Numbered from the stretch's first letter, positions 43,933 to 52,122 are shown. The stretch is DNA of 64,000 nucleotides from Duganella zoogloeoides (GCF_034479515.1 NZ_CP140152.1:3596001-3660000), one strand, 5' to 3'. A program made the numbers and translations. The notes: generated by a model from the sequence alone, not told the origin.

Positions 43933-45204
43933 TTATGCGGCGTGCTTGATTGCTTCGACCTGCTCCGGGCGCTCTTCATCGAGCGCGCCTTCCCACTTGG
44001 CGACCACCGCGGTGGCCACGGCGTTACCGACCGCGTTGGTGGCCGAACGGCCCATGTCGAGGAACTGGTCGATGCCCATCAACAGCAGCAAGCCCGCTTC
44101 CGGAATGTTGAACTGGTTCAGGGTGGCGGCAATCACTACCAGCGACGCGCGCGGCACGCCGGCGATGCCTTTCGAGGTGATCATCAGCACCAGCAGCATG
44201 GTGATCTGGGTGCCGAGCGACATGTCGATGCCATAGGCCTGGGTGATGAACAGCACGGCAAAGGTGCAGTACATCATCGAGCCATCGAGGTTGAACGAAT
44301 ACCCCATCGGCATGACGAAGCTGTAGATCTTGCGGTGCACGCCGAACTGCTCGAGCGCGGTCAGCATCTTCGGATACGCCGCTTCCGAACTGGCCGTGGA
44401 AAACGCCAGCAGGAACGGTTCGCGGATCAGCACCAGCAGGCGGAAGATGCGCTTGCCGATGAAGGCGTAGCCGCCGAGCACCAGCAGCGCCCACAGGCAC
44501 ACCAGTCCCAGGTAAAAGCCGCCCATGAACTTGGCGAAAGTGAGCAGGATGCCCAGGCCGTTGGTGGTGACCACCGACGCCATCGCCGCGAATACAGCCA
44601 GCGGCGCCAGGTTCATGATGGTGCCGGTAATGCGCAGCATGACTTGCGCCAGCTGGTCGATGGCGGACGTCAGCTTCGACGCCGACTCGCCCAGCGCGCT
44701 CAGGGCGCTGCCGAAGAACAGCGAGAATACCAGCACTTGCAGGATCTCGTTATTGGCCATCGCCTCGATCGGCGACTTGGGCACCAGGTGGCTGACGAAA
44801 TCCTTGAGCGTGAACGCGGCGGTTTTCAGGCCGGTGGTGGCATCGACCGGCGGCAGCGGCAGGCCAAGATGGGTACCCAGTTGCAGGAAGTTCGACAACA
44901 CCATGCCCAGCGTGAGCGACAGCAGCGACGCCACCACGAACCAGCCCATGGCCTTGACGCCGATGCGGCTGGCCGCCTTGCCGTCACCGAGGTGGGCGAT
45001 GCCGACCGTCAGGGTGGAAAACACCAGCAGCGCGATCACCATCTTGATGAGGCGGAGGAACACATCGGTGACGATGGAGATGTGGGACGCGATCTGGGCG
45101 CTCAGCTGTTTATCGGTGATCGCTTCGTGGCAACCGTAACCCACCGCGACCCCGAGCACCATCGCGACCAGGATGTACAGGGTTAATGGACGTTTCTTTT
45201 TCAT
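43933..45204 (-). CDS. dctA: C4-dicarboxylate:cation symporter DctA
   Basis: 423 residues of the DAACS family. Eight transmembrane segments with two re-entrant hairpins; the family motifs SSEAAYPKMLTALEQFG (serine-rich hairpin), SFNLDGSMMYCTFAVLFI and the C-terminal GIAGVPRASLVV are present. It imports succinate, fumarate and malate with protons or sodium across the inner membrane. ATG 45204 follows GGAGGAATAC, an excellent ribosome-binding site; the upstream in-frame codons are discarded. Expression should depend on sigma-54 and DctD, since a -24/-12 promoter lies 52-67 bp ahead. Confidence 0.95.
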   Translation of the reverse strand: MKKKRPLTLYILVAMVLGVAVGYGCHEAITDKQLSAQIASHISIVTDVFLRLIKMVIALLVFSTLTVGIAHLGDGKAASRIGVKAMGWFVVASLLSLTLGMVLSNFLQLGTHLGLPLPPVDATTGLKTAAFTLKDFVSHLVPKSPIEAMANNEILQVLVFSLFFGSALSALGESASKLTSAIDQLAQVMLRITGTIMNLAPLAVFAAMASVVTTNGLGILLTFAKFMGGFYLGLVCLWALLVLGGYAFIGKRIFRLLVLIREPFLLAFSTASSEAAYPKMLTALEQFGVHRKIYSFVMPMGYSFNLDGSMMYCTFAVLFITQAYGIDMSLGTQITMLLVLMITSKGIAGVPRASLVVIAATLNQFNIPEAGLLLLMGIDQFLDMGRSATNAVGNAVATAVVAKWEGALDEERPEQVEAIKHAA

Positions 45205-45255
45205 GTATTCCTCCAAGTTTTAGTCCCAGGGTCGGCGCCCGGGGTATGGGGGAAT

Positions 45256-45271
45256 AGCAATCGTTATGCCA
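45256..45271 (-). promoter_or_regulatory. sigma-54 (-24/-12) promoter of dctA
   Basis: On the minus strand the sequence reads TGGCATA-ACGA-TTGCT, matching the RpoN consensus (TGGCAyr-N4-TTGCw) at every invariant position with correct GG/GC spacing. Its position fits a short leader before dctA, and a DctD-type activator is encoded in the same cluster. Confidence 0.8.
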
Positions 45272-45333
45272 GCTATTAAGAAACGATATGAGTCCTGCAA
45301 GCCTTTGAATTCAAACAAATTTTCTTAAAGAAA

Positions 45334-45378
45334 CATAGCTCTGGCAATGGAATGTGAGCAGAAATCGGTAGAGCTATG
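45334..45378. promoter_or_regulatory. candidate DctD upstream activator site
   Basis: CATAGCTCT (45334-45342) is perfectly inverted as AGAGCTATG (45370-45378), with 27 bp between. It lies about 65-120 bp upstream of the sigma-54 promoter, the usual distance for an enhancer-binding protein. Binding by DctD is inferred. Confidence 0.5.
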
Positions 45379-45450
45379 CCAGCCCCATGTATGAAAATTT
45401 GGACACCCTCCAGGGTCGGCTTCAATCCGTTATCAAGTCCCGGTTCTCGG

Positions 45451-45456
45451 TATAAT
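45451..45456 (+). promoter_or_regulatory. -10 hexamer upstream of trkH
   Basis: A perfect TATAAT, 32 bp before the trkH start. The -35 region at proper spacing (about CGTTAT) is weak, so the promoter may need help from a regulator. Confidence 0.45.
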
Positions 45457-45488
45457 CGGCGCCCCACCACCAATCCTCCCTGATCCCC

Positions 45489-46829
45489 ATGAGAACAGTG
45501 CTGCACCCTGCGCGCGCGGTAGCCCTCGGCTTCCTGGCTGGGATCGTCGTTGGCACGCTGGTGCTGATGCTGCCGGCAGCGCGCTCGGGGCCCGATGGCG
45601 CGCCGGTGCTGGTGGCGTTTTTCACCGCCGTCTCGGCGGTGTGCGTGACCGGCATGGCGGTGGTCGATACCGGCACCTACTGGTCGGGCTTCGGTCAGGG
45701 CATGATCATGTTGCTGTTCCAGTGCGGCGGCTTCGGCATGATGACCGCCGCCACCCTGCTTGGCCTGCTGGTCAACGGTTCGCTGCGCCTGCGCACCAAG
45801 CTGATGACGCAGATGGAAACCCGTACCCTCGGCCTGGGCGATGTCGCAGCCGTGGCGCGGCTGGTGCTGGTGGTGACGTTTGCTTCCGAGTTGATCATCG
45901 CGGCCGTGCTGACGCTGCGCCTGCGCTACGGCTACGACCTGCCCTGGGGCGAGGCCGCGTGGAGCGGCGCATTCCATGCCGTCTCGGCGTTCACCAACGC
46001 CGGCTTTTCGATCCACGCCGACAGCATGGTGCGCTACGCCGGCGATGCGCTGGTGCTGCTGCCGATGATGCTGGCCATCGTGGTGGGCGGCGTGGGCTTT
46101 CCGGTACTGCACGACATTCGAAACCGCTGGCGCTGGGGTGTTCACGGTCGACGCCACTGGTCGCTGCACACCAAGCTGACGCTGGCCGGCACCGCGCTGC
46201 TGCTGGTCGGTGGCATGGTGGCGATCCTGCTGGCCGAATGGCACAACGCCCGCACGCTCGGCGGCCTGTCGGTGCCCGATAAATTGCTGGGCGCCTCGTT
46301 CATGTCGGTGGCGGCGCGCACGGCCGGCTTCAATGCGGTCGATATCGGCGCCCTCACCCAGGAATCGCTGGCGCTGCACTATTTTCTGATGTTCATCGGC
46401 GGCGGCAGCGCCGGCACGGCCGGTGGCGTCAAGGTGGGCACGGTGGCGATCCTGGTGCTGCTGGTGCTGGCCGAGGTGCGCGGCCACTCGGATACCGAAG
46501 CGTTCGGCCGGCGCATCGGCGCTGCCGCCCAGCGCCAGGCGATCACCGTGGTGGTGATGGGCAGCGCGGTCGTGGTGGCGGGCACCATGGTGCTGCTGGC
46601 GGTCACCGACTTTCCGACCGATCAGATCATTTTCGAGGTAATCTCGGCCTTCGGCAGCGCGGGCCTGAGCACCGGCATCACGCCGCAGCTTCCCGCTTCC
46701 GGCCAGTTGCTGCTCACGCTCCTGATGTACCTGGGACGGGTGGGCACCATCACGCTGGCCGCGTCGCTGGTGCTGGGCGGGCGCCGCATGCCTTATCGTT
46801 ACGCAGAGGAGCATCCAATTGTTGGGTAA
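45489..46829 (+). CDS. TrkH/KtrB-family potassium channel subunit
   Basis: 446 residues, inner-membrane K+ translocating subunit with four M1-P-M2 repeats. The four selectivity loops are visible: SAVCVTGMA, SAFTNAGFS, ARTAGFNA and SAFGSAGLSTG. The length (about 445) fits KtrB more than the longer E. coli TrkH. Its stop codon lies 11 nt inside the following RCK subunit gene, so both are translated together. The pair takes up K+ for osmotic and pH homeostasis. Confidence 0.92.
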   Translation: MRTVLHPARAVALGFLAGIVVGTLVLMLPAARSGPDGAPVLVAFFTAVSAVCVTGMAVVDTGTYWSGFGQGMIMLLFQCGGFGMMTAATLLGLLVNGSLRLRTKLMTQMETRTLGLGDVAAVARLVLVVTFASELIIAAVLTLRLRYGYDLPWGEAAWSGAFHAVSAFTNAGFSIHADSMVRYAGDALVLLPMMLAIVVGGVGFPVLHDIRNRWRWGVHGRRHWSLHTKLTLAGTALLLVGGMVAILLAEWHNARTLGGLSVPDKLLGASFMSVAARTAGFNAVDIGALTQESLALHYFLMFIGGGSAGTAGGVKVGTVAILVLLVLAEVRGHSDTEAFGRRIGAAAQRQAITVVVMGSAVVVAGTMVLLAVTDFPTDQIIFEVISAFGSAGLSTGITPQLPASGQLLLTLLMYLGRVGTITLAASLVLGGRRMPYRYAEEHPIVG

Positions 46830-47514
46830 GATCTTTTCAGAGCAGTTCTCGTTTTCCAGCGGCGACAGCGTGGTTGTCATCGGCCTGGGACGCTTCGGCG
46901 GTTCGGTGGCCGAGTCGCTGATGCGCATGGGCCACGACGTCATGGGCATCGACCGCGACGCCGACCTGGTGCAGCTGTGGGCCGACAAGCTCACCCACGC
47001 CGTGCAGGCCGACACCACCAACGCCAGCGTGCTGCGCCAGCTGGGCGTGGCCGAGTTTTCGCACGCCATCGTCGGCATCGGCGCCGACCTGGCCAGCAGC
47101 CTGATGTCGCTGATGGTGCTGACCGAACTCGGTATCAAGGACATCTGGGTCAAGGCGCTCACGCCCGAACACGGCCAGATCGCCCAGCGCATCGGCGCCC
47201 ACCACGTGGTGTATCCCGAAGTGGACATGGGCGAGCGCGTGGCGCACCTGATCACGGGCCGGATGATGGATTTTATCGAGTTCGACGACGGCTTTGCCAT
47301 CGCCAAGCTGCGCGCCCCCGTCCTCACCCACAACAAGACCCTGGCGGACGCCCACGTGCGCTCGCGCTTTGGCGTGACCATCGTCGGCGTCAAGCGCGCC
47401 GGCCAAGACTTCCAGCACGCGCTGCCGGAAACACTGGTGCGGCCCGGCGACATCCTGGTGGTGTCGGGCGCCACCCACAAGATCGAGGAATTCGCCAGCA
47501 GCAAGCAACGCTAG
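46819..47514 (+). CDS. TrkA/KtrA RCK regulatory subunit of K+ uptake
   Basis: 231 residues with one RCK unit: RCK_N Rossmann fold (VVIGLGRFGGSVAESL, with Asp in MGIDRDADLV, about 15-140) that binds ATP/ADP or NAD, and RCK_C (about 145-225, GVTIVGVKRAG, VRPGDILVVSG). Such cytosolic octameric rings gate the membrane subunit. TTG 46819 is the start, preceded by AGAGGAG; it overlaps the trkH-like gene by 11 nt. It is convergent with the hydrolase gene, 2 nt apart. Confidence 0.93.
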   Translation: MLGKIFSEQFSFSSGDSVVVIGLGRFGGSVAESLMRMGHDVMGIDRDADLVQLWADKLTHAVQADTTNASVLRQLGVAEFSHAIVGIGADLASSLMSLMVLTELGIKDIWVKALTPEHGQIAQRIGAHHVVYPEVDMGERVAHLITGRMMDFIEFDDGFAIAKLRAPVLTHNKTLADAHVRSRFGVTIVGVKRAGQDFQHALPETLVRPGDILVVSGATHKIEEFASSKQR

Positions 47515-47516
47515 CG

Positions 47517-48443
47517 TTACCTGACCGCCGCGCCGTCCAGGAACTCCAGCATCGCCGCGCCGATTTCCGCGCCGTGGGTCTCGATGGCGAAGTGGCCGGT
47601 GTCGAGGAACCGCACTTGCGCCTTCGGGTTATCGCGCTTGAAGGCCTCGGCGCCGGCCGGCACGAAGAACGGATCGTTCTGGCCCCAGATGGCCAGCAGG
47701 GGCGGTTGCTGGCGGCGGAAAAATTCGTGCAGCTTCGCGTACTGCCGGATGTTCTGGCCGTAGTCCAGCAGCAAATCCATCTGCACTTCCACGCCGATAC
47801 GTTCGATCGCGGCATGCGCCAGTTGCCAGGTTTCGGGCGCGATCAGCGTGGTGTCGCGCACGCCTTCGGTGTACTGCCACCGGGTCATGTCCAGCGTATT
47901 GAAGCGGCGCAGCGCCTCGCGGTTGGCCGCCGTGGGCGCGGCCCAGGCGCGGCGCATGTCGGCCCAGCCGGCGCTCAATCCCTCTTCGTAACCGTTGCCG
48001 TTCTGGCTGACGATGGCGGTGATCTTGTGCGGATTATCGACCGCCAGGCGCCAGCCCACCGGCGCGCCGTAGTCGAACACGTACAGGGCGTAGCGGTCGA
48101 TGCCCTTGGCCACCGTGAAGGCGTCGATCACCCTGGCGAGATTGTCGAAGGTGTAGTCGAACGCGGTGCCTGGCAATACGTTGGTCTGGCCGAAGCCCGG
48201 CAGGTCCGGCGCCACCACGTGGTATTTATGCGCCAGTTGCGGGATCAGGTTGCGGAACATGTAAGACGAGGCGCCGAAGCCGTGCAGCAGCAGTACCGTG
48301 GGCTTGTCAGCAGGACCGGCTTCGCGATAGAACACGTTGACGCCCTGGACTTCCAGCGACTGGTGATGCACGGCGGGTGGCGCCGCTTGGGCGGATAAGG
48401 CTGTAGCCATGATGGCGGCAGCGGCGTTGGCGGACGTGGTCAT
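47517..48443 (-). CDS. alpha/beta hydrolase (haloalkane dehalogenase-like)
   Basis: 308 residues. The first 20 look like a weak signal peptide (AAAAIMATALSAQAA). The fold is clear: oxyanion HGFG (54-57), nucleophile elbow with Asp124 in VFDYGAPVG rather than Ser, acid Asp257 (GQNDPFF) and base His284 (TGHFAIET). An Asp nucleophile is typical of dehalogenases and epoxide hydrolases. GGAG precedes ATG 48443. It is divergent from a CGNR zinc-finger regulator, with paired inverted repeats in between, so it is the likely regulated target. The substrate is unknown. Confidence 0.9.
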   Translation of the reverse strand: MTTSANAAAAIMATALSAQAAPPAVHHQSLEVQGVNVFYREAGPADKPTVLLLHGFGASSYMFRNLIPQLAHKYHVVAPDLPGFGQTNVLPGTAFDYTFDNLARVIDAFTVAKGIDRYALYVFDYGAPVGWRLAVDNPHKITAIVSQNGNGYEEGLSAGWADMRRAWAAPTAANREALRRFNTLDMTRWQYTEGVRDTTLIAPETWQLAHAAIERIGVEVQMDLLLDYGQNIRQYAKLHEFFRRQQPPLLAIWGQNDPFFVPAGAEAFKRDNPKAQVRFLDTGHFAIETHGAEIGAAMLEFLDGAAVR

Positions 48444-48470
48444 GATAGTTCTCCGGTTGGGATGGGTTTT

Positions 48471-48501
48471 ATAACCTGTATAATTGCTTTAAGAAGGTTA
48501 C
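48471..48501. promoter_or_regulatory. operator-like inverted repeat A between hydrolase and CGNR genes
   Basis: ATAACCT-N17-AGGTTAC, 31 bp overall, with the hydrolase-proximal arm inside its leader. The same geometry recurs 56 bp away (site B), strong evidence for a shared dimeric regulator, most simply the CGNR protein encoded next door. Confidence 0.6.
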
Positions 48502-48526
48502 TTGGATCGAGTATGGCGCGGCCAGA

Positions 48527-48557
48527 GTAACCTGTCAACTGTATTTTTAAAGGTTAT
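48527..48557. promoter_or_regulatory. operator-like inverted repeat B overlapping the CGNR gene leader
   Basis: GTAACCT-N17-AGGTTAT, 31 bp, same arm sequence and spacing as site A. The right arm ends 3 bp before the ATG of the CGNR gene and covers its AAAGG ribosome-binding site, so binding would also block its own expression. Confidence 0.6.
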
Positions 48558-48560
48558 TAA

Positions 48561-49220
48561 ATGAAACCGACGACGACAACCGACGAAGCGCCGCTGCTGG
48601 GCGACCATCTGGCGCTCGATTTGCTCAACACCGAGGCGCGCAGCGACGGCGCGGTAGTGGACTATTGGCGTAGCGGCGACGCTGTGCGCGCGTGGCTGGC
48701 GCGACAAGGCATCGCAGCAGCGCAGCCGGCAGGCGGGCAGGCAGATGGTCAGGCAGAGAGTCAGCGAGGTGAGCAGGCGAGTGGGGAAGCCGGGGGCGCA
48801 GCGCTGCTGGCGCGGGCGCTGGCCTTGCGCACGCTGGCGCGGCGGCTGATCGCGGGACGCAAAACCGCTGAAGAAGGCAGCGCTCCTCTTGCCGACGAGA
48901 CAGATATCGCAGCGCTCAACGACTACCTGCACGCCTACCTCGGCGCCCCGCACCTGGCGCGCGGCGAGGACGGCAAGCTGGCCCTCACCCGTACCGCGCG
49001 CGGCGACGCGGTAGCTTCGCTACTGGGCCCGGTGGCCGAAGCGGTGGCGCAGTTGCTGGTGGAAGGCGATTTCACGCTGGTGCGGCAGTGCGAACATCCC
49101 GACTGCATCCTGTGGTTTTACGACCGCACCAAGTCGCACAAGCGCCGCTGGTGCAGCATGGCCTCGTGCGGCAACCGCTACAAGGCGGCGCAGTTCAGGA
49201 AAAAGAACAGCGCGGCGTGA
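48561..49220 (+). CDS. ABATE/CGNR zinc-finger regulator
   Basis: 219 residues: N-terminal ABATE-type ligand domain (LLGDHLALDLLNTEAR) and C-terminal CGNR zinc finger with Cys177-x4-Cys182 and Cys198-x4-Cys203 (CEHPDCILWFYD, WCSMASCGNRYKA), predicted to bind DNA. Such genes often sit divergent to the hydrolase or oxidoreductase genes they control, as here. Residues about 55-80 are a Gly/Gln/Ala/Glu-rich insert encoded by GGCAGGC/GTCAGGCAGA-like short repeats, probably from slippage. AAAGG 8 nt before ATG 48561 is the ribosome-binding site and overlaps operator B. Confidence 0.9.
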   Translation: MKPTTTTDEAPLLGDHLALDLLNTEARSDGAVVDYWRSGDAVRAWLARQGIAAAQPAGGQADGQAESQRGEQASGEAGGAALLARALALRTLARRLIAGRKTAEEGSAPLADETDIAALNDYLHAYLGAPHLARGEDGKLALTRTARGDAVASLLGPVAEAVAQLLVEGDFTLVRQCEHPDCILWFYDRTKSHKRRWCSMASCGNRYKAAQFRKKNSAA

Positions 49221-49232
49221 TGCCGCGCTGCC

Positions 49233-49997
49233 TCACAGCTGCTGCGCCGCGATCTTGACCGCGCTGCGCACGGTATACGGAAATTGCGTGCCAATGCGCT
49301 GGTCCATGATGGCGATGCCCAGTCCTGCCTCCGCATCGCTGGCGCGCGGTGCGTAGTCCAGCAAGCGCTGCTTCATCTGGTGCGCGCCGGTTTCCACCAG
49401 CAGCATCGCTGCCAAGCAGCGCGCGGTGGCGTTGGCCTTGTCATCTTCCACGAACGTCATCAGGCGCTCGGCCTTGTCGCGATGATCGCTGACCAGCAAG
49501 GCGCGCAGCGCCGACATTTGCACGTGCATGTCCGGCTTGGAGAGAAACCGTTCGACCGTCTCCGCAGGCAGTGGATGATCAAGGAACCCGGCCGTCTCCA
49601 GCGCGGCATGCTGCTGGAAAAAGCCGTCGAGGCTTTCGAGCGTGCTGTCACTTTCGATACTCGCGGCCGGCTTGGCAAGGGTGGCGTCGATCCACGCGAC
49701 CACCTTCGGATCGCAGGTGCGGTCACCATGCAAGGCCTGGAAGATGCAGCGCTGCGAAGTCTCATACAGTTGTGCATCGACCACGGCCTGATGGGCGCTG
49801 AAGCGATACGTGGCCAGCACCTTGCCATTTTTATGGAACGCGGCGAAGCCCGCCGATGGGGTGGCGATAGCCCAGCCGCCGGCGACGCGCTTGAGGTAAA
49901 AGTAAGCCTGGGTGCCCTCTCGCAAGGTAAATTCCGGCGTCTGGTTGCCGGTGCTGCTGCTTACCTGCAGCGCGTAGAACGATACCAATTCGACCAT
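49233..49997 (-). CDS. hypothetical protein, possibly missing its N-terminus
   Basis: 254 residues; not recognised. The N-terminal part (YALQVSSSTGNQTPEFTLREG, YFYLKRVAGGWAIATP) is beta-rich; the rest is helical and could be HEAT-like. No signal peptide is seen although the gene sits behind an exported protein's gene. The reading frame stays open for 18 codons before ATG 49997, back to a TAG at 50052-50054, and those codons (QALTLKRIRQIAGEDTG) look protein-like but contain no start codon. This suggests the real N-terminus was lost or shifted. No clear ribosome-binding site is present. Confidence 0.6.
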   Translation of the reverse strand: MVELVSFYALQVSSSTGNQTPEFTLREGTQAYFYLKRVAGGWAIATPSAGFAAFHKNGKVLATYRFSAHQAVVDAQLYETSQRCIFQALHGDRTCDPKVVAWIDATLAKPAASIESDSTLESLDGFFQQHAALETAGFLDHPLPAETVERFLSKPDMHVQMSALRALLVSDHRDKAERLMTFVEDDKANATARCLAAMLLVETGAHQMKQRLLDYAPRASDAEAGLGIAIMDQRIGTQFPYTVRSAVKIAAQQL

Positions 49998-50058
49998 CGG
50001 CCCGGTATCTTCGCCGGCGATCTGCCTGATGCGCTTGAGCGTGAGCGCCTGCTAGCAA

Positions 50059-50433
50059 CTAGCGGTCGCCCTGCAACATCTCGAGTTCCTTAGCACGGGT
50101 CTCGGCCCGATTTTGCAGGCAGCCCAAATACATCACGGTGCGGATGGTGCCGGTGCCGTACAGCGCCTGAACGGTATTGCAGTCGGCTTCGCGATACTTG
50201 ATCCACAAGCGCTGGGCGGCGACGAACTGGGTGCGCACCTTGCGCTCGGTGACGGTCTTGAGCACGCGCTGGTACGTGGCGTTGAGATTGGCCTCGGCTG
50301 CTTTTTGCGTGCGCGCCGCGCATTCGTTCATGTCGGGCGTGCTGACGGCGTTGGCGCAGTCGAGCGCTTGGGCGCTGGCACCGCCCAGCCCGAGGGCCAT
50401 GGTGAGAACTAGCGTAAACAATGGTTTGGGCAT
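50059..50433 (-). CDS. LprI-like (DUF1311) secreted protein
   Basis: 124 residues with signal peptide MPKPLFTLVLTMALGLGGASAQA and a DUF1311/LprI domain: LDCANAVSTPDMNECAARTQKAAE, LNATYQRVL, AQRLWIKYREADCNTV and CLQNRAETRAKEL, with the four characteristic cysteines for two disulfides. Some family members inhibit lysozyme. ATG 50433 follows AGGAGCTAC, a strong ribosome-binding site; the longer start is rejected. It ends about 60 nt before the hypothetical gene downstream and is probably cotranscribed with it. Confidence 0.88.
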   Translation of the reverse strand: MPKPLFTLVLTMALGLGGASAQALDCANAVSTPDMNECAARTQKAAEANLNATYQRVLKTVTERKVRTQFVAAQRLWIKYREADCNTVQALYGTGTIRTVMYLGCLQNRAETRAKELEMLQGDR

Positions 50434-50465
50434 GTAGCTCCTGTCAGACAAGGTCGGATCGAAGG

Positions 50466-50732
50466 TCAGATCGGGTCGAACATTTCCTCGTCAATATAGC
50501 ACCAGCCCCAGGTCTCGCCGCGCTCCTTTGAGCGCATGATCGGGTGGCCGGTGGCCTCGAAATGCCGGGTGGCGTGGCGGTTTTTCGACTGGTCGCAGCA
50601 ACCGGTGTGGCCGCAGGTCAGGCACACCCGCAGGTGCACCCAGGTGTCGCCCATTTTCATGCACTCTTCGCAGCCGCTGGTATTGGCGGCATGCGTGTGG
50701 ATCTGGTTGAAGTGTTGGCAGCCGTCGCTCAT
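50466..50732 (-). CDS. UBP-type zinc-finger protein
   Basis: 88 residues, a stand-alone bacterial ZnF-UBP domain: Cys5, His7, Cys21-x2-Cys24, Cys37-x2-Cys40, His42, Cys45, His53, His57 and His63 give the usual ligands (VCLTCGHTGCCDQSKNRHATRHF). In eukaryotes this domain binds ubiquitin C-termini; the bacterial role is unknown. ATG 50732 is preceded by CGGAGAC; the upstream extension to 50846 is unsupported. A small stem CTGGTG-N6-CACCAG (50745-50762) lies in its upstream region. It lies between the beta-helix protein gene and the LprI gene on the same strand. Confidence 0.88.
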   Translation of the reverse strand: MSDGCQHFNQIHTHAANTSGCEECMKMGDTWVHLRVCLTCGHTGCCDQSKNRHATRHFEATGHPIMRSKERGETWGWCYIDEEMFDPI

Positions 50733-50823
50733 GTCGTGTCTCCGCTGGTGAGTAAACACCAGTCTAGCGCAAGACCGCCCGCTTGCCCCCCTGCCGTATG
50801 GCGGGGATGGGCGGCCCGGGGCC

Positions 50824-52122
50824 TTACTGCTTCTCGAACGCGCCAAGGTCCGGCGCGGCGCCCAGGAACGGCAGGTTGACGTCGCCGCCCTTGTCGATCA
50901 AGTCGCTGCCGGTGCGCAGGCGGTACGCGCGCAGCACCGGCAGGCTGCCGTCGGCCTGGCGCGGCGCATCCCAGCCGGTGGCGGAGACGTCGTCGAAGTC
51001 GGCGTCGGACACCGTGACCGGCAGGTTCCACGAGTTGTAGCGCATATTGGTGCCGTCGATATTGCGCGACTGCTGGCCCTTGTACGAGATATTGTTGCGC
51101 AGCGTGCCGAAGTTGACCGGCGTGCCGTCGGCCGAGATGCCCAGCATGTCGTAGTTGTAGCCGTTGTCAAACGACGTGTTGTTGAAGAAGTCCAGCGCCA
51201 GCGGATGATGGTTGGCGTAGAAACCGGCCGCCTTGTTCTTGAATGCCACCGAGAAGCGCACCGTGTGCTTTACCCCGTTCGATACATAGGCGCCGCCGTA
51301 GCCGCCGGCCTTGATGCCGTTGCCGTTACCGGCCTGCAGCGGCGTGGTGGTGCCGGGCAGGTAGCCGTGCGACCAGGCCCACGAGTTCTCGATGACCACC
51401 GGCGAAAACGCGTTGATCAGGTCGAAGCCGTCGTCGGTGTTGGCCCAGGCGCGGCAGCCGCGGAACACATTGCCCGGGTTGTTGGCCTTGATGTGGGCGC
51501 CGAAGCCGTCGGCGCTCTGGCCCGCGCCGTTGGACGTGTACGGATCGTAGTTGTGGTGCGAGTCGCTGTTGAGCACCAGGTTGTAGCTGCCGTTCTGGAT
51601 GAACAGGCCCGGTCCCATATTGTGGTGCAGGTCGAGCTGCTCGAAGGTGTTGCGGCTGCCGTTCACCCAGATGCCCCACGATTCGTGATTGAGGCGGTTG
51701 CCCGGCTGCTGCGGCGCGCCCGTCACTTCCAGCCCCTTCAAATGCAGCCAGCTGCCGGTGACATTGAAGCCCTTGACCCGGCAGTCGTCTTTCATCGCCG
51801 AGAAGTCGAACACCGGCTTTTCGCCCGGGTAGGCCCAGTAGCGGATCGGCCGCCCTTCGGCGCCGCTCTTGTCGAGCGTGATGGCGTTGACGATGGCGGT
51901 GCGGCTGGCGCAGCTTTCCACGCCGGCGGTGTAGGCATAGCGGCCGCCGCGCAGGTACACCGTATCGCCGGGCTGGGCCTGGGTTTGCGCGCGCGCGATG
52001 GTGGCGAACGGCGCGGCCTGAGTGCCGGCGTTGCTGTTGTTGCCATTGGGCGCGACGTAATACGTGGCGGAGAAGGCCGGTGCAGACGCCAGGGCAAGCA
52101 GCAAGGGAGCGAATATTTTCAT
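50824..52122 (-). CDS. secreted right-handed beta-helix protein, probable family 9 pectate lyase
   Basis: 432 residues from ATG 52122. Signal peptide MKIFAPLLLALASAPAFSA, then TYYVAPNGNNSNAGTQAAPF, the standard N-terminal cap of DUF1565/PL9 proteins. The parallel beta-helix has CRAWANTDDGFDLINAFSPV, NSWAWSHGY and GNGNGIKAGGYG, patterns of PL9 pectate lyases including the calcium-site Asp cluster (NTDDGFD). It would cleave pectate outside the cell. An upstream ATG (52134) adds four residues that spoil the signal peptide. No other pectin genes adjoin; GH127 lies 11 kb away. Confidence 0.8.
   Translation of the reverse strand: MKIFAPLLLALASAPAFSATYYVAPNGNNSNAGTQAAPFATIARAQTQAQPGDTVYLRGGRYAYTAGVESCASRTAIVNAITLDKSGAEGRPIRYWAYPGEKPVFDFSAMKDDCRVKGFNVTGSWLHLKGLEVTGAPQQPGNRLNHESWGIWVNGSRNTFEQLDLHHNMGPGLFIQNGSYNLVLNSDSHHNYDPYTSNGAGQSADGFGAHIKANNPGNVFRGCRAWANTDDGFDLINAFSPVVIENSWAWSHGYLPGTTTPLQAGNGNGIKAGGYGGAYVSNGVKHTVRFSVAFKNKAAGFYANHHPLALDFFNNTSFDNGYNYDMLGISADGTPVNFGTLRNNISYKGQQSRNIDGTNMRYNSWNLPVTVSDADFDDVSATGWDAPRQADGSLPVLRAYRLRTGSDLIDKGGDVNLPFLGAAPDLGAFEKQ

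Noticed and set aside
50052..50061. Possible frameshift joining the LprI-like gene to the hypothetical gene as one protein
   Set aside because: The LprI domain ends naturally before its stop and family members are of this length; the downstream part shows no link to LprI.
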